Shown here in pieces: positions 15,457-24,821 of a stretch of 64,000 nucleotides of DNA. Under the pieces are notes generated by a model, which saw nothing but the letters and a program-made list of their open reading frames with translations, did not search any database and was not told the DNA's origin. Origin of the DNA: Flavobacterium macacae (lineage in GTDB: Bacteria > Bacteroidota > Bacteroidia > Flavobacteriales > Flavobacteriaceae); the NCBI RefSeq assembly GCF_003865365.1, contig NZ_RQVR01000001.1, positions 302,310-366,309 on the forward strand, given 5' to 3'. The translations under genes and the position numbers were made by a program. The number at the start of each line of letters is the position of its first letter. The stretch's first letter is position 1.

Positions 15457-16310
15457 TGATTTCAAAAAACCTCACAAATTTTCTTACCGTTAAAGACAAT
15501 TCCGTTTCAAAAGAAACTTTTGAATTGCTCTATGATGGAAATTTAGACATGTTAATTACGTCTCCGCAACCAGATAAAAATACTCTGGGTAGTTATTATG
15601 AAAGCGAAGATTATATTTCACATACCGACGGAAAGCGTTCTGTATTTGAAAAAGCGTATCATTTTATTAAAAATATTGCTTTAAAAAATAAACTTTTATT
15701 AATTAATGACTTGCAAAAATCGAAAGGAAATTTGCTTGATATCGGTGCCGGTACCGGAGATTTTCTTTTAGTTGCAAAACAAAATGGCTGGAATGCCGTC
15801 GGAATTGAACCAAGTGAAAAAGCAAAAGCCATTGCGCATCAAAAAGGAGTGGAGCTGAAATCTAATCTTTCTGAATTTGAAGATCATTCTTTTGATGTGA
15901 TTACGATGTGGCATGTTTTAGAACACGTTCCTAATTTAGAGAATCAAATAAAAGATTTAAAACGATTGCTGAAACCGAATGGTTCAATAATTATAGCGGT
16001 TCCCAATTTCAAATCGTTTGATGCTGATTATTACCAAGAATTTTGGGCGGCGTATGACGTACCAAGACACCTTTGGCATTTTTCAAAAACGGCAATCCAG
16101 AAATTATTTTTAGCTGAAAACTTAGAATTGCAAAAAGTGCTTCCGATGAAATTTGACTCTTTTTATGTAAGCCTGCTTTCTGAAAAATACAAAACCGGAA
16201 AAATGAATTACATTAAAGCTTTTTCAATCGGATTAAAGTCAAACTTAAAAGCAAAGAAGAGTTTAGAGCATTCTTCTCATATTTATGTGCTGAAAAACGC
16301 TAAAAATTAA
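15456..16310 (+). CDS. Class I SAM-dependent methyltransferase
   Basis: In this 284-residue protein the SAM-binding Rossmann fold is clear: motif I LLDIGAGTGDFLLVAK near residue 92, the acidic end of strand 2 as GIEPS, DVITMWHVLEHVPN near residues 148-161 (motif IV plus the LEHV signature of the UbiE/Coq5-like superfamily), and LKPNGSIIIAVPN after it. The N-terminal 75 residues and the C-terminal YDVPRHLWHFSK segment resemble methyltransferases that act on small molecules, lipids or glycans. The substrate is unknown. It is coupled to the lipoprotein pair by a one-base stop/start overlap. Confidence 0.85.
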   Translation: MISKNLTNFLTVKDNSVSKETFELLYDGNLDMLITSPQPDKNTLGSYYESEDYISHTDGKRSVFEKAYHFIKNIALKNKLLLINDLQKSKGNLLDIGAGTGDFLLVAKQNGWNAVGIEPSEKAKAIAHQKGVELKSNLSEFEDHSFDVITMWHVLEHVPNLENQIKDLKRLLKPNGSIIIAVPNFKSFDADYYQEFWAAYDVPRHLWHFSKTAIQKLFLAENLELQKVLPMKFDSFYVSLLSEKYKTGKMNYIKAFSIGLKSNLKAKKSLEHSSHIYVLKNAKN

Positions 16311-16334
16311 AATAAACTACGCTATTTAAATATT

Positions 16335-16440
16335 ATTGAATCAAATGTAAAAAGACATGGATATTTTTAAAACGTTCTTTAAAACGCTTTATTTGAATCC
16401 GGTTTTAATAGCTTTAGCTTATGCTAATTTTTGATTCGAT
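16335..16440. repeat. Imperfect inverted repeat in the gap before the OmpH-like gene
   Basis: ATTGAATCAAA (16335-16345) and TTTGATTCGAT (16430-16440) are inverted with one mismatch, about 84 bp apart, and enclose an AT-rich stretch with a direct TTTAAAACG repeat. No gene is visible between the arms. Confidence 0.4.
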
Positions 16441-16507
16441 AAGTAAACTTTATATATTAAAAAAAGGCCGAAAATTAACACTTTCTCCATTTATAAATTA
16501 TTTTTCC

Positions 16508-16515
16508 TATTTTTG
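16508..16515 (+). promoter_or_regulatory. -7 element before the OmpH-like gene
   Basis: TATTTTTG fits TAnnTTTG and ends 29 nt before the ATG. No clear -33 TTG is present. Confidence 0.45.
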
Positions 16516-16544
16516 AGCCAAATTAAAAATCAAAGAATTTTAGA

Positions 16545-17129
16545 ATGAAAAAATCTATAGTAGCGTTTGCAATCGCAATTACATTAATTTCTTGCAACAA
16601 ACAAGAAGCAACTTCAGCAACTGAAAAAACTGCGTATGTTGACACCGTTAAATTAATGGACGAATACACAGAATCAAAAGACCTTCAAGCGAAATTTAAA
16701 GACAAAGGCGAAGTAATAGGAAGAGAATTAGAATTAGAAATCAAAAAATTCCAAGAAGAAGCTCAAAATTTCCAAAGAAATGCACAAGCAAACGGCCAGG
16801 AATGGGCACAAAGAAAAGGAGCTGAATTGCAGAAAAAAGAACAGCAGTTGCAATACGCACAACAAGCAATGGGACAACAATTGCAACAAGAAGGCGCAAT
16901 TGAAAGAGATTCTATCGTAACTAAAGTTAGAAATTACATCAAAGAATACGGTAAGAAAAACGGGTACACTTACATTTATGGAACAGGCGACGCCGCAACA
17001 GTTCTTTACGCAAAAGACGGTTTAGACATCACTGAAAAAATCGTAAAAGAATTAAACGACAAGTACAAAGCTCCTGTCAAAACAGAAGAAAAAGAAGAAG
17101 CTAAACCGAAAGAAGAAGCTAAAAAATAA
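16545..17129 (+). CDS. OmpH/Skp-family periplasmic chaperone-like lipoprotein
   Basis: In this 194-residue protein, residues 1-17 form a signal peptide ending in the lipobox LISC, so the mature protein should be lipid-anchored; classical Skp is soluble. The body shows the OmpH/Skp pattern: short strand (TAYVDTVKLMDEY), a long Gln/Glu/Lys helical hairpin (about residues 45-130) and a return strand with YTYIYGTGDAATVLYAKDGLDITEKIVKELN. The tail carries a KEEAKP/KEEAK repeat. Skp-type proteins hold outer-membrane proteins during transit. It has its own promoter and terminator. Confidence 0.85.
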   Translation: MKKSIVAFAIAITLISCNKQEATSATEKTAYVDTVKLMDEYTESKDLQAKFKDKGEVIGRELELEIKKFQEEAQNFQRNAQANGQEWAQRKGAELQKKEQQLQYAQQAMGQQLQQEGAIERDSIVTKVRNYIKEYGKKNGYTYIYGTGDAATVLYAKDGLDITEKIVKELNDKYKAPVKTEEKEEAKPKEEAKK

Positions 17130-17135
17130 TAATCG

Positions 17136-17165
17136 AATGCCTTCCAAGTGAAGGCATTTTTTTTT
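17136..17165 (+). terminator. Terminator of the OmpH-like gene
   Basis: AATGCCTTC and GAAGGCATT form a 9-bp stem with loop CAAGT and an eight-T tail. Confidence 0.85.
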
Positions 17166-17345
17166 GAAGCCAATCCCGCTTTTCACTATAAGTCCTCATT
17201 TAAAAATCTTTTTTTGCAAGCCACAAAACGAGCTTCCGTTGGTCGCTGTTTTGCGCCAGCAATAAATAGATTTTTAAATTGCGGGCTTTCCGCTTCAATC
17301 GTGGCTATTGGCGCAGTTTGCCCATACCCTCAAATCTTAAAAAAA
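17161..17345 (+). repeat. Dispersed intergenic hairpin element, copy 3 (long stem)
   Basis: The element begins AGCCAATCCCGCTTTTCACTAT and ends CCGCTTCAATCGTGGCTATT, matching the flanks of the other copies loosely. Inside, ATTTAAAAATCT and AGATTTTTAAAT are a perfect 12-bp inverted pair, and CAAAACGAGC/GCTGTTTTG form a second stem. The plus-strand reading frame across it is an artefact of the repeat. Confidence 0.5.
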
Positions 17346-17407
17346 CCTTTTGCTGACGTAGCGTTTAAAGTACCGCAAGCCGAGCAATCCAAACATTTTA
17401 CATTCCC

Positions 17408-17415
17408 TATTTTTG
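17408..17415 (+). promoter_or_regulatory. -7 element before the PIF1-like helicase gene
   Basis: TATTTTTG fits TAnnTTTG. The leader to the ATG at 17486 would be about 65 nt. Confidence 0.4.
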
Positions 17416-17485
17416 TGTAAAACTTAAAGAACCTTAATTCTTTAATGTTTCAAATTTTTCTAACTTGCGAAAAAATAAAAGCCAA

Positions 17486-19762
17486 ATGCAAGAAATTTCA
17501 CAAGCAGCCTCTTACACCTTAAAGTTCATCAACCAAACCCAGCGTTCCATTTTTCTAACCGGAAAAGCAGGAACCGGTAAAACCACTTTACTGCGTGAAA
17601 TCATACAATCCACACACAAAAACACCGTTGTGGTCGCACCCACAGGCATCGCCGCGTTGAATGCCGGCGGCGTCACCGTCCACTCGATGTTCCAGCTTCC
17701 TTTTGCCGGATTTATTCCTGATTTTCAGAGCGAAGCACAATTTTCAGACACCGTAAAATTCGAAACAAAAAGCACGTTAGTCCGCCATTTCAGAATGAAT
17801 GCCATTAAAAAAGCAGTCATTCAAAATATGGAATTGCTGATCATTGACGAAGTCAGCATGCTTCGCGCCGATCTTCTTGACGCTATCGATTTCACAATGA
17901 GAAGCATACGTAAAAAAAACGACCAGCCTTTTGGTGGCGTGCAGGTTTTATTCATCGGCGATTTATTGCAGTTGCCACCCGTCATTCGCAATGAAGAATG
18001 GGACACGTTGCGAAAATATTACAACGGAAAATTCTTTTTTCATTCGCACGTCATCCAGCAATATCCGCCACTTTACATCGAACTTTCAAAAATATTCCGC
18101 CAGACGGATGATCGTTTTATCAATATCCTTAACAATCTGCGCAACAACAGAATCGATGCCGAAGACATCAAAAGCCTGAACGAATTTGTAAAACCAGATT
18201 TCGACCTAAAGAAAAACAAAGGTTACATCACATTGACAACCCACAATCACAAAGCAGATTCGATGAATGCGCAAGCTTTGCAAGATTTGGATGGGAAATT
18301 AGTTACGTACCAGCCTGAAATTGTGGGCGATTTTCCGGAGAAAATTTTTCCCGTGGAACACTCGCTGCAATTGAAAATAGGAGCACAGGTGATGTTTGTC
18401 AAAAATGACATTTCTCCCGAAAAAAATTATTTCAACGGAAAAATGGGCATCATCAAGTCGCTTTCTGAACGCGAAATTTTGGTAAACTTTCCAGAAGAAA
18501 ACAAAACTATTGAAGTCGAACGTTATGAATGGAAGAACATTAGGTATTTCATTGATCCAAATACAAAAGAAGTTGAAGAAGAAAATTTAGGAACTTTTAC
18601 GCATTATCCGCTGAAATTGGCGTGGGCGATAACCGTCCACAAAAGCCAAGGTTTGACTTTTGACAAAGCGGCGATTGATGTTTCGCAGGTTTTTATGCCG
18701 GGGCAGGCGTACGTCGCTCTTTCTAGACTTCGTTCGTTAAACGGGCTTATTTTGCTTTCTCCGTTGCAAATGAATGGCATTTCTAACGATCAAGATGTGA
18801 TGACTTATTCGAATAACAAAGCTTCGGAAGACTTGCTGTCACAGTCATTGCAAAAAGAAACCCAGCGATTTATCCATAACTATTTGAGAAACAGCTTCGA
18901 TTGGGCAAACTTATCTCAAGAATGGCGCAACCACCAATACAGCTACAACGAAGATGCGGAGAAATCAGAAAAATCAAAACATCGAATTTGGGCCAAACGC
19001 CAAGCGGAAATCATTGAAAAGTTAGTTGAACCGGCTTCAAAATTTATGCGCCAGCTTGACAGTTTGTTTTATGCTGAAGAATTTAATATCCAATTTATTT
19101 TGGAACGAATTAACGCGGCTTACGATTATTTCTTAAAACCAATGGACGGAATGGAATTTGAAATCCTCTGGAAATTGGAAGAAGTAAAGCGCGTGAAAAA
19201 AGCAAAGCAGTTTTTCCAGGAATTGTATGCTTTGGAAGAAATGCATACCAAAGCTATTTTGCGACTGATGAAGGCCAAATTGCTAATCGAAATCGTGGCT
19301 TCGGATAAAGAAATCTGCAAAGAAAATTTAGATTCTCAAGAAATTAAATCTTATAAATTCAAGAAGTTAGAGTTTATCAAAGCCGAATTTAAAAAGACAA
19401 ATGCCACTTTGGTCGAAGAAGAGTACGAGACAGAACGCTATCTTCCGAAGAAAAAAGAAAAGAAAGAACCCAAGAAATCAACGGTGGAAGAAACCTATGA
19501 ACTTTGGCTAGACAAAAATACGATCAAAGAAATTGCCGAAATCAGAAAGCTGACGAATCAAACCATCGCCGGACATATCGCCAAATTGATTGAAGCAGAA
19601 AAAGTCAGTATTGCCGATGTTTTACCAGACGAAAGAATTAGAGAAATTGCGTTGATTTTCAAAGGTTATGAAGAAGAATCGCTGACACCTTTGAAAGAAA
19701 AATACGGAGATCAATTTACTTGGGACGAATTGAAATTTTACAAAGCGAGTTTAAAAGTTTAA
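17486..19762 (+). CDS. PIF1/RecD-like superfamily 1 helicase with C-terminal HTH domain
   Basis: This 758-residue ATP-dependent DNA helicase has Walker A GKAGTGKTTLL near residue 30, Walker B LLIIDEVSM near 120, GDLLQLPPV, and the late motifs AITVHKSQGLTFD and AYVALSRLRSLNGL, diagnostic of PIF1-like enzymes that unwind 5'-3' and resolve G4s or R-loops. A helical middle region (about 450-640) of unknown role follows. The last ~90 residues (EETYELWLDKNTIKEIAEIR onward) resemble the HTH_40 domain found at the end of RecQ in Bacteroidetes. The ATG at 17486 is preferred over a TTG at 17465 because it directly precedes the conserved region. Confidence 0.85.
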   Translation: MQEISQAASYTLKFINQTQRSIFLTGKAGTGKTTLLREIIQSTHKNTVVVAPTGIAALNAGGVTVHSMFQLPFAGFIPDFQSEAQFSDTVKFETKSTLVRHFRMNAIKKAVIQNMELLIIDEVSMLRADLLDAIDFTMRSIRKKNDQPFGGVQVLFIGDLLQLPPVIRNEEWDTLRKYYNGKFFFHSHVIQQYPPLYIELSKIFRQTDDRFINILNNLRNNRIDAEDIKSLNEFVKPDFDLKKNKGYITLTTHNHKADSMNAQALQDLDGKLVTYQPEIVGDFPEKIFPVEHSLQLKIGAQVMFVKNDISPEKNYFNGKMGIIKSLSEREILVNFPEENKTIEVERYEWKNIRYFIDPNTKEVEEENLGTFTHYPLKLAWAITVHKSQGLTFDKAAIDVSQVFMPGQAYVALSRLRSLNGLILLSPLQMNGISNDQDVMTYSNNKASEDLLSQSLQKETQRFIHNYLRNSFDWANLSQEWRNHQYSYNEDAEKSEKSKHRIWAKRQAEIIEKLVEPASKFMRQLDSLFYAEEFNIQFILERINAAYDYFLKPMDGMEFEILWKLEEVKRVKKAKQFFQELYALEEMHTKAILRLMKAKLLIEIVASDKEICKENLDSQEIKSYKFKKLEFIKAEFKKTNATLVEEEYETERYLPKKKEKKEPKKSTVEETYELWLDKNTIKEIAEIRKLTNQTIAGHIAKLIEAEKVSIADVLPDERIREIALIFKGYEEESLTPLKEKYGDQFTWDELKFYKASLKV

Positions 19763-19776
19763 ATTTCCATAAAGAG

Positions 19777-19816
19777 AAAACCAGACGTAATTCAACTGAA
19801 ATACGTCCGGTTTCTT
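19777..19816. terminator. Bidirectional terminator between the helicase and DoxX-like genes
   Basis: AAACCAGACGTA and TACGTCCGGTTT pair with one mismatch, with a loop of about 12 nt and T-runs on both sides. Confidence 0.65.
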
Positions 19817-19834
19817 ATTTTTAAAAAGTAAAAT

Positions 19835-20218
19835 TTACTGCATAAAATACAATCCTAAAACGGCAGGAATAAAATAAATCACGATCGTTCTGGCGCCGTC
19901 ATAATCTTTAGCGATTCTTTGTCCGAAAAGCAAAAACAAAAGCGTGATGCACGATAGGATTAATCCGTAAAAAGCCAAAAGATTTGAACCGTTTAAAAGC
20001 AATTGTATAAATCCAGAAATACATAAAACGCCAGCGATAATTTCTAGAACCAGAATCAGCATCAGTGACGCCGGAACTTGATTTTTGATAAACGTTTTTT
20101 CGAAGTGTCCTTTCAGCCAGCCCACGTTTCCTTGCCAATCGATGATTTTGTCATAACCTGATTGTAAAAAAGTTAGCGCTAAAAATACCAAAATTAAAAG
20201 TGTTGCAGGATTGTTCAT
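19835..20218 (-). CDS. DoxX-like small membrane protein
   Basis: This 127-residue protein has four hydrophobic segments (about 5-20, 50-75, 78-100, 108-126). The first loop contains SGYDKIIDWQGNVGWLKGHFEKTF, which fits the DoxX/SURF4-like family of four-helix inner-membrane proteins. Such proteins are linked to redox or quinone functions in some bacteria, but the role here is unknown. It lies four bases after holB and is probably cotranscribed with it. A convergent terminator ends the unit. Confidence 0.75.
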   Translation of the reverse strand: MNNPATLLILVFLALTFLQSGYDKIIDWQGNVGWLKGHFEKTFIKNQVPASLMLILVLEIIAGVLCISGFIQLLLNGSNLLAFYGLILSCITLLFLLFGQRIAKDYDGARTIVIYFIPAVLGLYFMQ

Positions 20219-20222
20219 ACTG

Positions 20223-21371
20223 TTATTTTTTGTGAATTAATCGGGTTAATTTAATGGATAAATCGGTAAGTATAATCTTTGCGTTTCCGTTTCTTTCAAT
20301 GTGGTAAACGGCTTCTGAAAGTTCTTTGAATATATCTTGGATGTTGTTTCCGTTGACAAATGGCGCAAAATTTTCGAGCTTGAACTTTTCCACTTTTGGT
20401 TCCATATACACCAAGCTTGAAGATTGATAGTTAAGCAATAACGCCTGGCGGAACATTTCGATACAAAAATGCAAAAATTTCTTTTGCGCTTCACGTCCCA
20501 AACCAGCAATCTGTTCGCTCCAAGCAATTAAATCATTGATTGCCGACGCATTTCCCTTGGCACGAAACGCAGCGCGGACCCAAAGAACAAACCATTCTTC
20601 AAACGGCTGTTCTTCGCTGTCTTCATACAGTAAATGCAAGGCCTTGCTGAAATTTCCCTGTGATTGATGGGCTAATTTTTTGGCTTCGCGAGGATCCATA
20701 TTTTCACGGGAGACCAAAGCTTCTGCTATAATTTCTTCTGGAATTCCGTTGAAATGCAAGACTTGGCAACGCGAACGAATCGTTTGGATAATCGATTCTT
20801 CGTCGTCAGAAATCAAGATGAAAAGTGTTTTTTCTGGCGGTTCTTCGAGGATTTTCAAAAGCTTGTTTGATGCTTCGATATTCATCTTGTCAGCCATCCA
20901 AACGATCATAATCTTATAACCGCCTTCAAAAGATTTCAGTGCCAAAGATTTTAAAACCTCCTGCGCATCTTCCACGCGAATCAATCCTTGTTTGTTTTGA
21001 ACGCCCAGCTGTTTGTACCAATCGAATAAGCCTCCGTAAGTATTTTTCAAAATAAATTCGCGCCAATCGGCCAAGAAATCAAGGCTTTTTGGTTTGGTTT
21101 TTACATCTTCGGTAGAAACGGTTGGATAAATAAAATGCAAATCAGGGTGCGAAATATTCTTGAATTTGATGTTGCAGGCTTCATTTTCGCCCGAGTTTTC
21201 TCCTCCAAAATTTTTACACAACACATATTGAGAATAGGCGAGTGCCATGGCCAATGTTCCCGAACCTTCTGGCCCGACAAACAATTGTGCATGCGGAATT
21301 CTGCCTAGATCAGCACTTTTTGTAAGGTGGCTTTTAATATGATCCTGTCCTAATATTTCTGAAAATTGCAT
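20223..21371 (-). CDS. holB: DNA polymerase III delta' subunit
   Basis: This 382-residue clamp-loader subunit lies in the replisome. FSEILGQDHIKSHL, IPHAQLFVGPEGSGTLAMALAYSQ and IEASNKLLKILEEPPEKTLFILISDDEESIIQTIRSRCQVLHF are classical delta' blocks, including the SRC motif that supplies the arginine finger. The P-loop is GPEGSGTL without Lys, as expected for the non-ATPase delta'. Only two Cys remain where E. coli delta' has four zinc ligands. The start is the Met before QFSEILG; its promoter -7 box ends only four bases upstream, so the mRNA may be leaderless. Confidence 0.92.
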   Translation of the reverse strand: MQFSEILGQDHIKSHLTKSADLGRIPHAQLFVGPEGSGTLAMALAYSQYVLCKNFGGENSGENEACNIKFKNISHPDLHFIYPTVSTEDVKTKPKSLDFLADWREFILKNTYGGLFDWYKQLGVQNKQGLIRVEDAQEVLKSLALKSFEGGYKIMIVWMADKMNIEASNKLLKILEEPPEKTLFILISDDEESIIQTIRSRCQVLHFNGIPEEIIAEALVSRENMDPREAKKLAHQSQGNFSKALHLLYEDSEEQPFEEWFVLWVRAAFRAKGNASAINDLIAWSEQIAGLGREAQKKFLHFCIEMFRQALLLNYQSSSLVYMEPKVEKFKLENFAPFVNGNNIQDIFKELSEAVYHIERNGNAKIILTDLSIKLTRLIHKK

Positions 21372-21375
21372 GGGA

Positions 21376-21407
21376 CAAATATAGGATAAAAAGTATTTGA
21401 GTTGCAA
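21376..21407 (-). promoter_or_regulatory. holB promoter
   Basis: On the minus strand there is a TTG (21407-21405), a 21-bp spacer and TATATTTG (21383-21376). The -7 box is four bases from the ATG. Confidence 0.6.
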
Positions 21408-21581
21408 AAGACAACGTATCGCTTTAAGATTGAACTAAAAATAGAGATACCATAATTGTAGGACGCTATTTCAGAGATTAATTCATAAAAGGATTATAAA
21501 TTTTTCATGACTCAATCGTTTTCGTAATTATAGACAGTCGAATTCCAACGAATTATGATTATTACTTTAGCTGAAAAAAAC

Positions 21582-21589
21582 TATATTTG
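21582..21589 (+). promoter_or_regulatory. -7 element of the pgk promoter
   Basis: TATATTTG fits TAnnTTTG, 39 nt before the pgk ATG. The divergent holB/pgk spacer (21372-21628) holds no other gene. Confidence 0.45.
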
Positions 21590-21628
21590 TCCTTCCACAA
21601 AATAGTAAAACATAAAAAAATAGACCCA

Positions 21629-22816
21629 ATGAAAACTTTGAACGACTTCAATTTCAACACTAAAAAAGCATTAATCAGAGTAGATTTTAACGTGCCATTA
21701 GACGAAAATTTCAAAGTAACGGATGCAACCCGAATTGAAGCGGCAAAGCCAACCATTGATAAAATTCTTGCTGACGGCGGTAGCGTGATTTTAATGTCAC
21801 ACCTTGGAAGGCCGAAAGGGAAAGAAGAGAAATATTCATTGAAACATATTTTGACCAAGACTTCTGAAGTTCTTGGAAAAGAAGTGAAATTCGCAGAAGA
21901 TTGCATTGGTTCTGTTGCTGAAGAAGCGGCGAAGAACTTACAGCCAGGCGAAATTTTGCTTTTAGAAAACCTTCGTTTTTATGCGGAAGAAGAAGCGGGC
22001 GATGTTGATTTTGCAAAAAAATTAGCTTCACTTGGTGACGTTTATGTAAATGACGCTTTTGGAACAGCACACAGAGCACACGCTTCAACAACCATTATTG
22101 CCCAGTTTTTCCCAAATGACAAATGCTTCGGTACACTTTTAGCTAAAGAAATTGAAAGCTTGAATAAAGTTTTGAAGGATTCTGAAAAACCGGTAACGGC
22201 AGTTTTAGGAGGTTCAAAAGTTTCTTCAAAAATCACGGTTATTGAAAATATTTTAGACAAAGTGGATCACTTGATCATCGGCGGCGGCATGACCTTTACA
22301 TTCATCAAAGCGCAAGGCGGAAAAATTGGAAATTCAATTTGTGAAGACGATAAAATGGACTTGGCTTTGGAAATTCTTGAAAAAGCAAAAGCAAAAAATG
22401 TTCAAATTCACATTCCGGTAGATGTTATTGCTGCCAATGCTTTTTCAAATGATGCCGAAACACAAATCGTTAACGTAAACGAAATTCATGATGGATGGCA
22501 AGGTCTTGATGCAGGCCCGGAATCTTTAGAGCGTTTCAAGAAAGTAATTTTAGAATCCAAAACCATTTTATGGAACGGTCCGTTGGGTGTTTTTGAGATG
22601 GAAAATTTCGCAAAAGGAACGATCGCTCTTGGAGAATTTATTGCAGAAGCTACCGAAAAAGGCGCTTTTTCACTTGTTGGAGGAGGTGATTCTGTTGCAG
22701 CGGTAAAACAATTCGGATTGGAAGATAAAATGAGCTATGTTTCCACTGGTGGCGGGGCAATGCTTGAAATGTTAGAAGGCAAATCATTGCCAGGAATCGA
22801 TGCTATTTTACGTTAA
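21629..22816 (+). CDS. pgk: Phosphoglycerate kinase
   Basis: This 395-residue glycolytic enzyme transfers phosphate between 1,3-bisphosphoglycerate and ADP in the cytosol. Signatures are [10 protein letters not shown] near residue 18, the substrate-binding MSHLGRPKG near 58, [32 protein letters not shown], and the nucleotide-binding [12 protein letters not shown] near residue 350, followed by [13 protein letters not shown]. Length is standard. The start is the Met preceding [12 protein letters not shown]; 14 further in-frame codons upstream are not family-like and overlap the promoter. It appears monocistronic. Confidence 0.97.
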   Translation: MKTLNDFNFNTKKALIRVDFNVPLDENFKVTDATRIEAAKPTIDKILADGGSVILMSHLGRPKGKEEKYSLKHILTKTSEVLGKEVKFAEDCIGSVAEEAAKNLQPGEILLLENLRFYAEEEAGDVDFAKKLASLGDVYVNDAFGTAHRAHASTTIIAQFFPNDKCFGTLLAKEIESLNKVLKDSEKPVTAVLGGSKVSSKITVIENILDKVDHLIIGGGMTFTFIKAQGGKIGNSICEDDKMDLALEILEKAKAKNVQIHIPVDVIAANAFSNDAETQIVNVNEIHDGWQGLDAGPESLERFKKVILESKTILWNGPLGVFEMENFAKGTIALGEFIAEATEKGAFSLVGGGDSVAAVKQFGLEDKMSYVSTGGGAMLEMLEGKSLPGIDAILR

Positions 22817-22864
22817 AATACAAAATTTATATACTAAAACTTTTAAAACTAAGTTATAAACCGT

Positions 22865-22872
22865 TAAGTTTG
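22865..22872 (+). promoter_or_regulatory. -7 element before the LysM transglycosylase
   Basis: TAAGTTTG fits TAnnTTTG, 48 nt before the ATG. Confidence 0.4.
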
Positions 22873-22920
22873 CAAATACGCATAATTATTTGAAATATAA
22901 TTAGTTATTAATTTTCGATT

Positions 22921-24780
22921 ATGAATAAAACAAAAATAGCACTTCTTTTAGTACCTTTTTTTTCCTTAAATGTTCTTGCCCAGGATAGTCTGCCGCAAGA
23001 AAACCCAACAGCACAAGTTACCCCAAAATTATCTGTTTTAGATTCTATAAAAAGTACTTTCGTACATCACGAAATTGCCAACTGCGTGGATCAAGAATGG
23101 ATGAAAGAGCTGACAAATCAAGAGCTTTATGCAGAAATGCAAAATGATTTGGTCAATGTGGATCCTGATGTAAAAGTGGATTATGACTTGTCAACTGACT
23201 TGCTGAAAGCTAGATTGAAAGAAATGGATGCCAAATCGCCTTTCAATATTGAATACAACGAAGGATTGGAAAACATTATCAAATCATATCTGAAAAACAG
23301 AAAGAAATCGTATGAAAGATTGATGGCCATTTCAGAATATTACTTTCCAATGTTTGAAGCGGCTCTTGCAAAATATGATGTTCCTTTAGAAATAAAATAT
23401 CTGGCAGTTGTGGAATCTGCTTTGAATCCGCACGCAAAATCTAGAGTAGGCGCCACGGGACTTTGGCAGTTTATGTTTGCCACTGGAAAACAATACAAAT
23501 TAGATGTTTCTTCTTATGTTGACGAAAGAAGCGATCCGTTGAAAGCAACGGAAGCCGCATGCCAATATTTGTCAAATATGTACAAAATTTTTGGTGACTG
23601 GGACTTGGTTTTGGCTTCTTACAACGCGGGTCCAGGAAATGTTTCAAAAGCAATCAGACGCTCAGGCGGTCAGCAAAATTATTGGAATATCAGAAAACAT
23701 CTTCCAAAGGAAACGGCAGGTTACGTACCAGCTTTCTTGGCCACAATGTACATTTATGAATATCATAAAGAACATGGTATTGAGCCAAGAAGAGCAGCTA
23801 TCAGTTATGTTGCTACGGATACCGTTGCGGTAAAAAGAGAAATGACTTTCAAACAAATTTCTGATTTGTTAGATATTCCTGAATCTCAAATCAAGCTTTT
23901 AAATCCAGCTTATAAATTAGACGTAGTTCCAAATGTAAAAGGAGAAAACTACTATTTGAGACTGCCAATGGACAAAGTGGCAATGTATACTTCAAATGAA
24001 GATAAGATTTATGCGTATGCTCAAATTGAAGATGACAAAAGAGAAAGGCCTTACTTTACAAGAAAAACAACCGTTACGGCACCTACACAAACAGCCATTG
24101 CTTCTTCAGATGAAAAAGAAGTGGTAAATGGAAGCAGATTAGTTTCGAAAACAAAATACCATACGGTTAAAAAAGGTGATAACATTGGCGAAATTTCTTT
24201 AAAATATGGTGTTTCCATAGCTGAAGTTAAAAAGTGGAATGGCTTAAGAAATAACAATGTGATGCTGGGCTCTAAATTGAAAATTGTAACGAGCGAAAGA
24301 GTTGCAACAACTGTTGTAAAGAAAGCTCCAAAAGTAATCAAAAAAGAAGCTCCTGAAACTGCAATTGCTTCTAACGAAAAAACGGCAAAGAAAGAATTTA
24401 TAATTCCAGAAAACGACACTCCAAAAGATTCAGAATATTATATAGTTGAAAAAGGAGATAATTTGGGAACCATCGCTAAAAAATATGGCGTAACGGTGGA
24501 ACAAATTAAAGAATGGAACAACCTTGAGGAATCAAAAGTTCTTTTTGGAAGCAAATTAAAATTGATTAGGGGCGAAAATGCTCCAATCGAAACTAAGGCT
24601 GAAAAGGCAGAACAGCAAATTGCAACTGCGTCAAGCGTTAGGCAATACCTAGTGAAAAAAGGCGACTCGCTTTTCAGCATTGCTAAAAAATCAGGGGTTA
24701 CTGTTGAAAATATCAAAGAATGGAATGATATTAGCAATGAAAATATCAAACCTGGAATGAAGCTTAAAATCCAAGGATAA
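22921..24780 (+). CDS. Membrane-bound lytic murein transglycosylase with three LysM repeats (MltD-like)
   Basis: A 619-residue exported protein with a signal peptide ending near residue 20 (LNVLAQ). The SLT-type catalytic domain spans about residues 120-290: VPLEIKYLAVVESALNPHAKSRVGATGLWQF contains the catalytic Glu, and LASYNAGPGNV follows. It cleaves the MurNAc-GlcNAc bond to give anhydro-muropeptides in the periplasm. Three LysM peptidoglycan-binding repeats lie at about 411-458, 504-550 and 574-618, each with a KKGD or EKGD turn and a KxWN block. The stop is embedded in a small hairpin. DUF4837 follows 41 bp downstream. Confidence 0.93.
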   Translation: MNKTKIALLLVPFFSLNVLAQDSLPQENPTAQVTPKLSVLDSIKSTFVHHEIANCVDQEWMKELTNQELYAEMQNDLVNVDPDVKVDYDLSTDLLKARLKEMDAKSPFNIEYNEGLENIIKSYLKNRKKSYERLMAISEYYFPMFEAALAKYDVPLEIKYLAVVESALNPHAKSRVGATGLWQFMFATGKQYKLDVSSYVDERSDPLKATEAACQYLSNMYKIFGDWDLVLASYNAGPGNVSKAIRRSGGQQNYWNIRKHLPKETAGYVPAFLATMYIYEYHKEHGIEPRRAAISYVATDTVAVKREMTFKQISDLLDIPESQIKLLNPAYKLDVVPNVKGENYYLRLPMDKVAMYTSNEDKIYAYAQIEDDKRERPYFTRKTTVTAPTQTAIASSDEKEVVNGSRLVSKTKYHTVKKGDNIGEISLKYGVSIAEVKKWNGLRNNNVMLGSKLKIVTSERVATTVVKKAPKVIKKEAPETAIASNEKTAKKEFIIPENDTPKDSEYYIVEKGDNLGTIAKKYGVTVEQIKEWNNLEESKVLFGSKLKLIRGENAPIETKAEKAEQQIATASSVRQYLVKKGDSLFSIAKKSGVTVENIKEWNDISNENIKPGMKLKIQG

Positions 24781-24795
24781 TCTCCTTGGGTTTTA
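24771..24795 (+). terminator. Weak terminator-like hairpin at the transglycosylase stop
   Basis: CCAAGGA and TCCTTGG pair around TAATC, so the stop codon is in the loop, followed by GTTTTAGCTTTT. It may be only an attenuating signal before DUF4837. Confidence 0.4.
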
Positions 24796-24821
24796 GCTTT
24801 TCCATTTGAAAAAATCTACTG

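Noticed and set aside
17148..17420. A 90-codon plus-strand reading frame after the OmpH-like gene
   Set aside because: It starts inside a terminator and runs through the long-stem dispersed repeat; its peptide has no family-like pattern or signal peptide.
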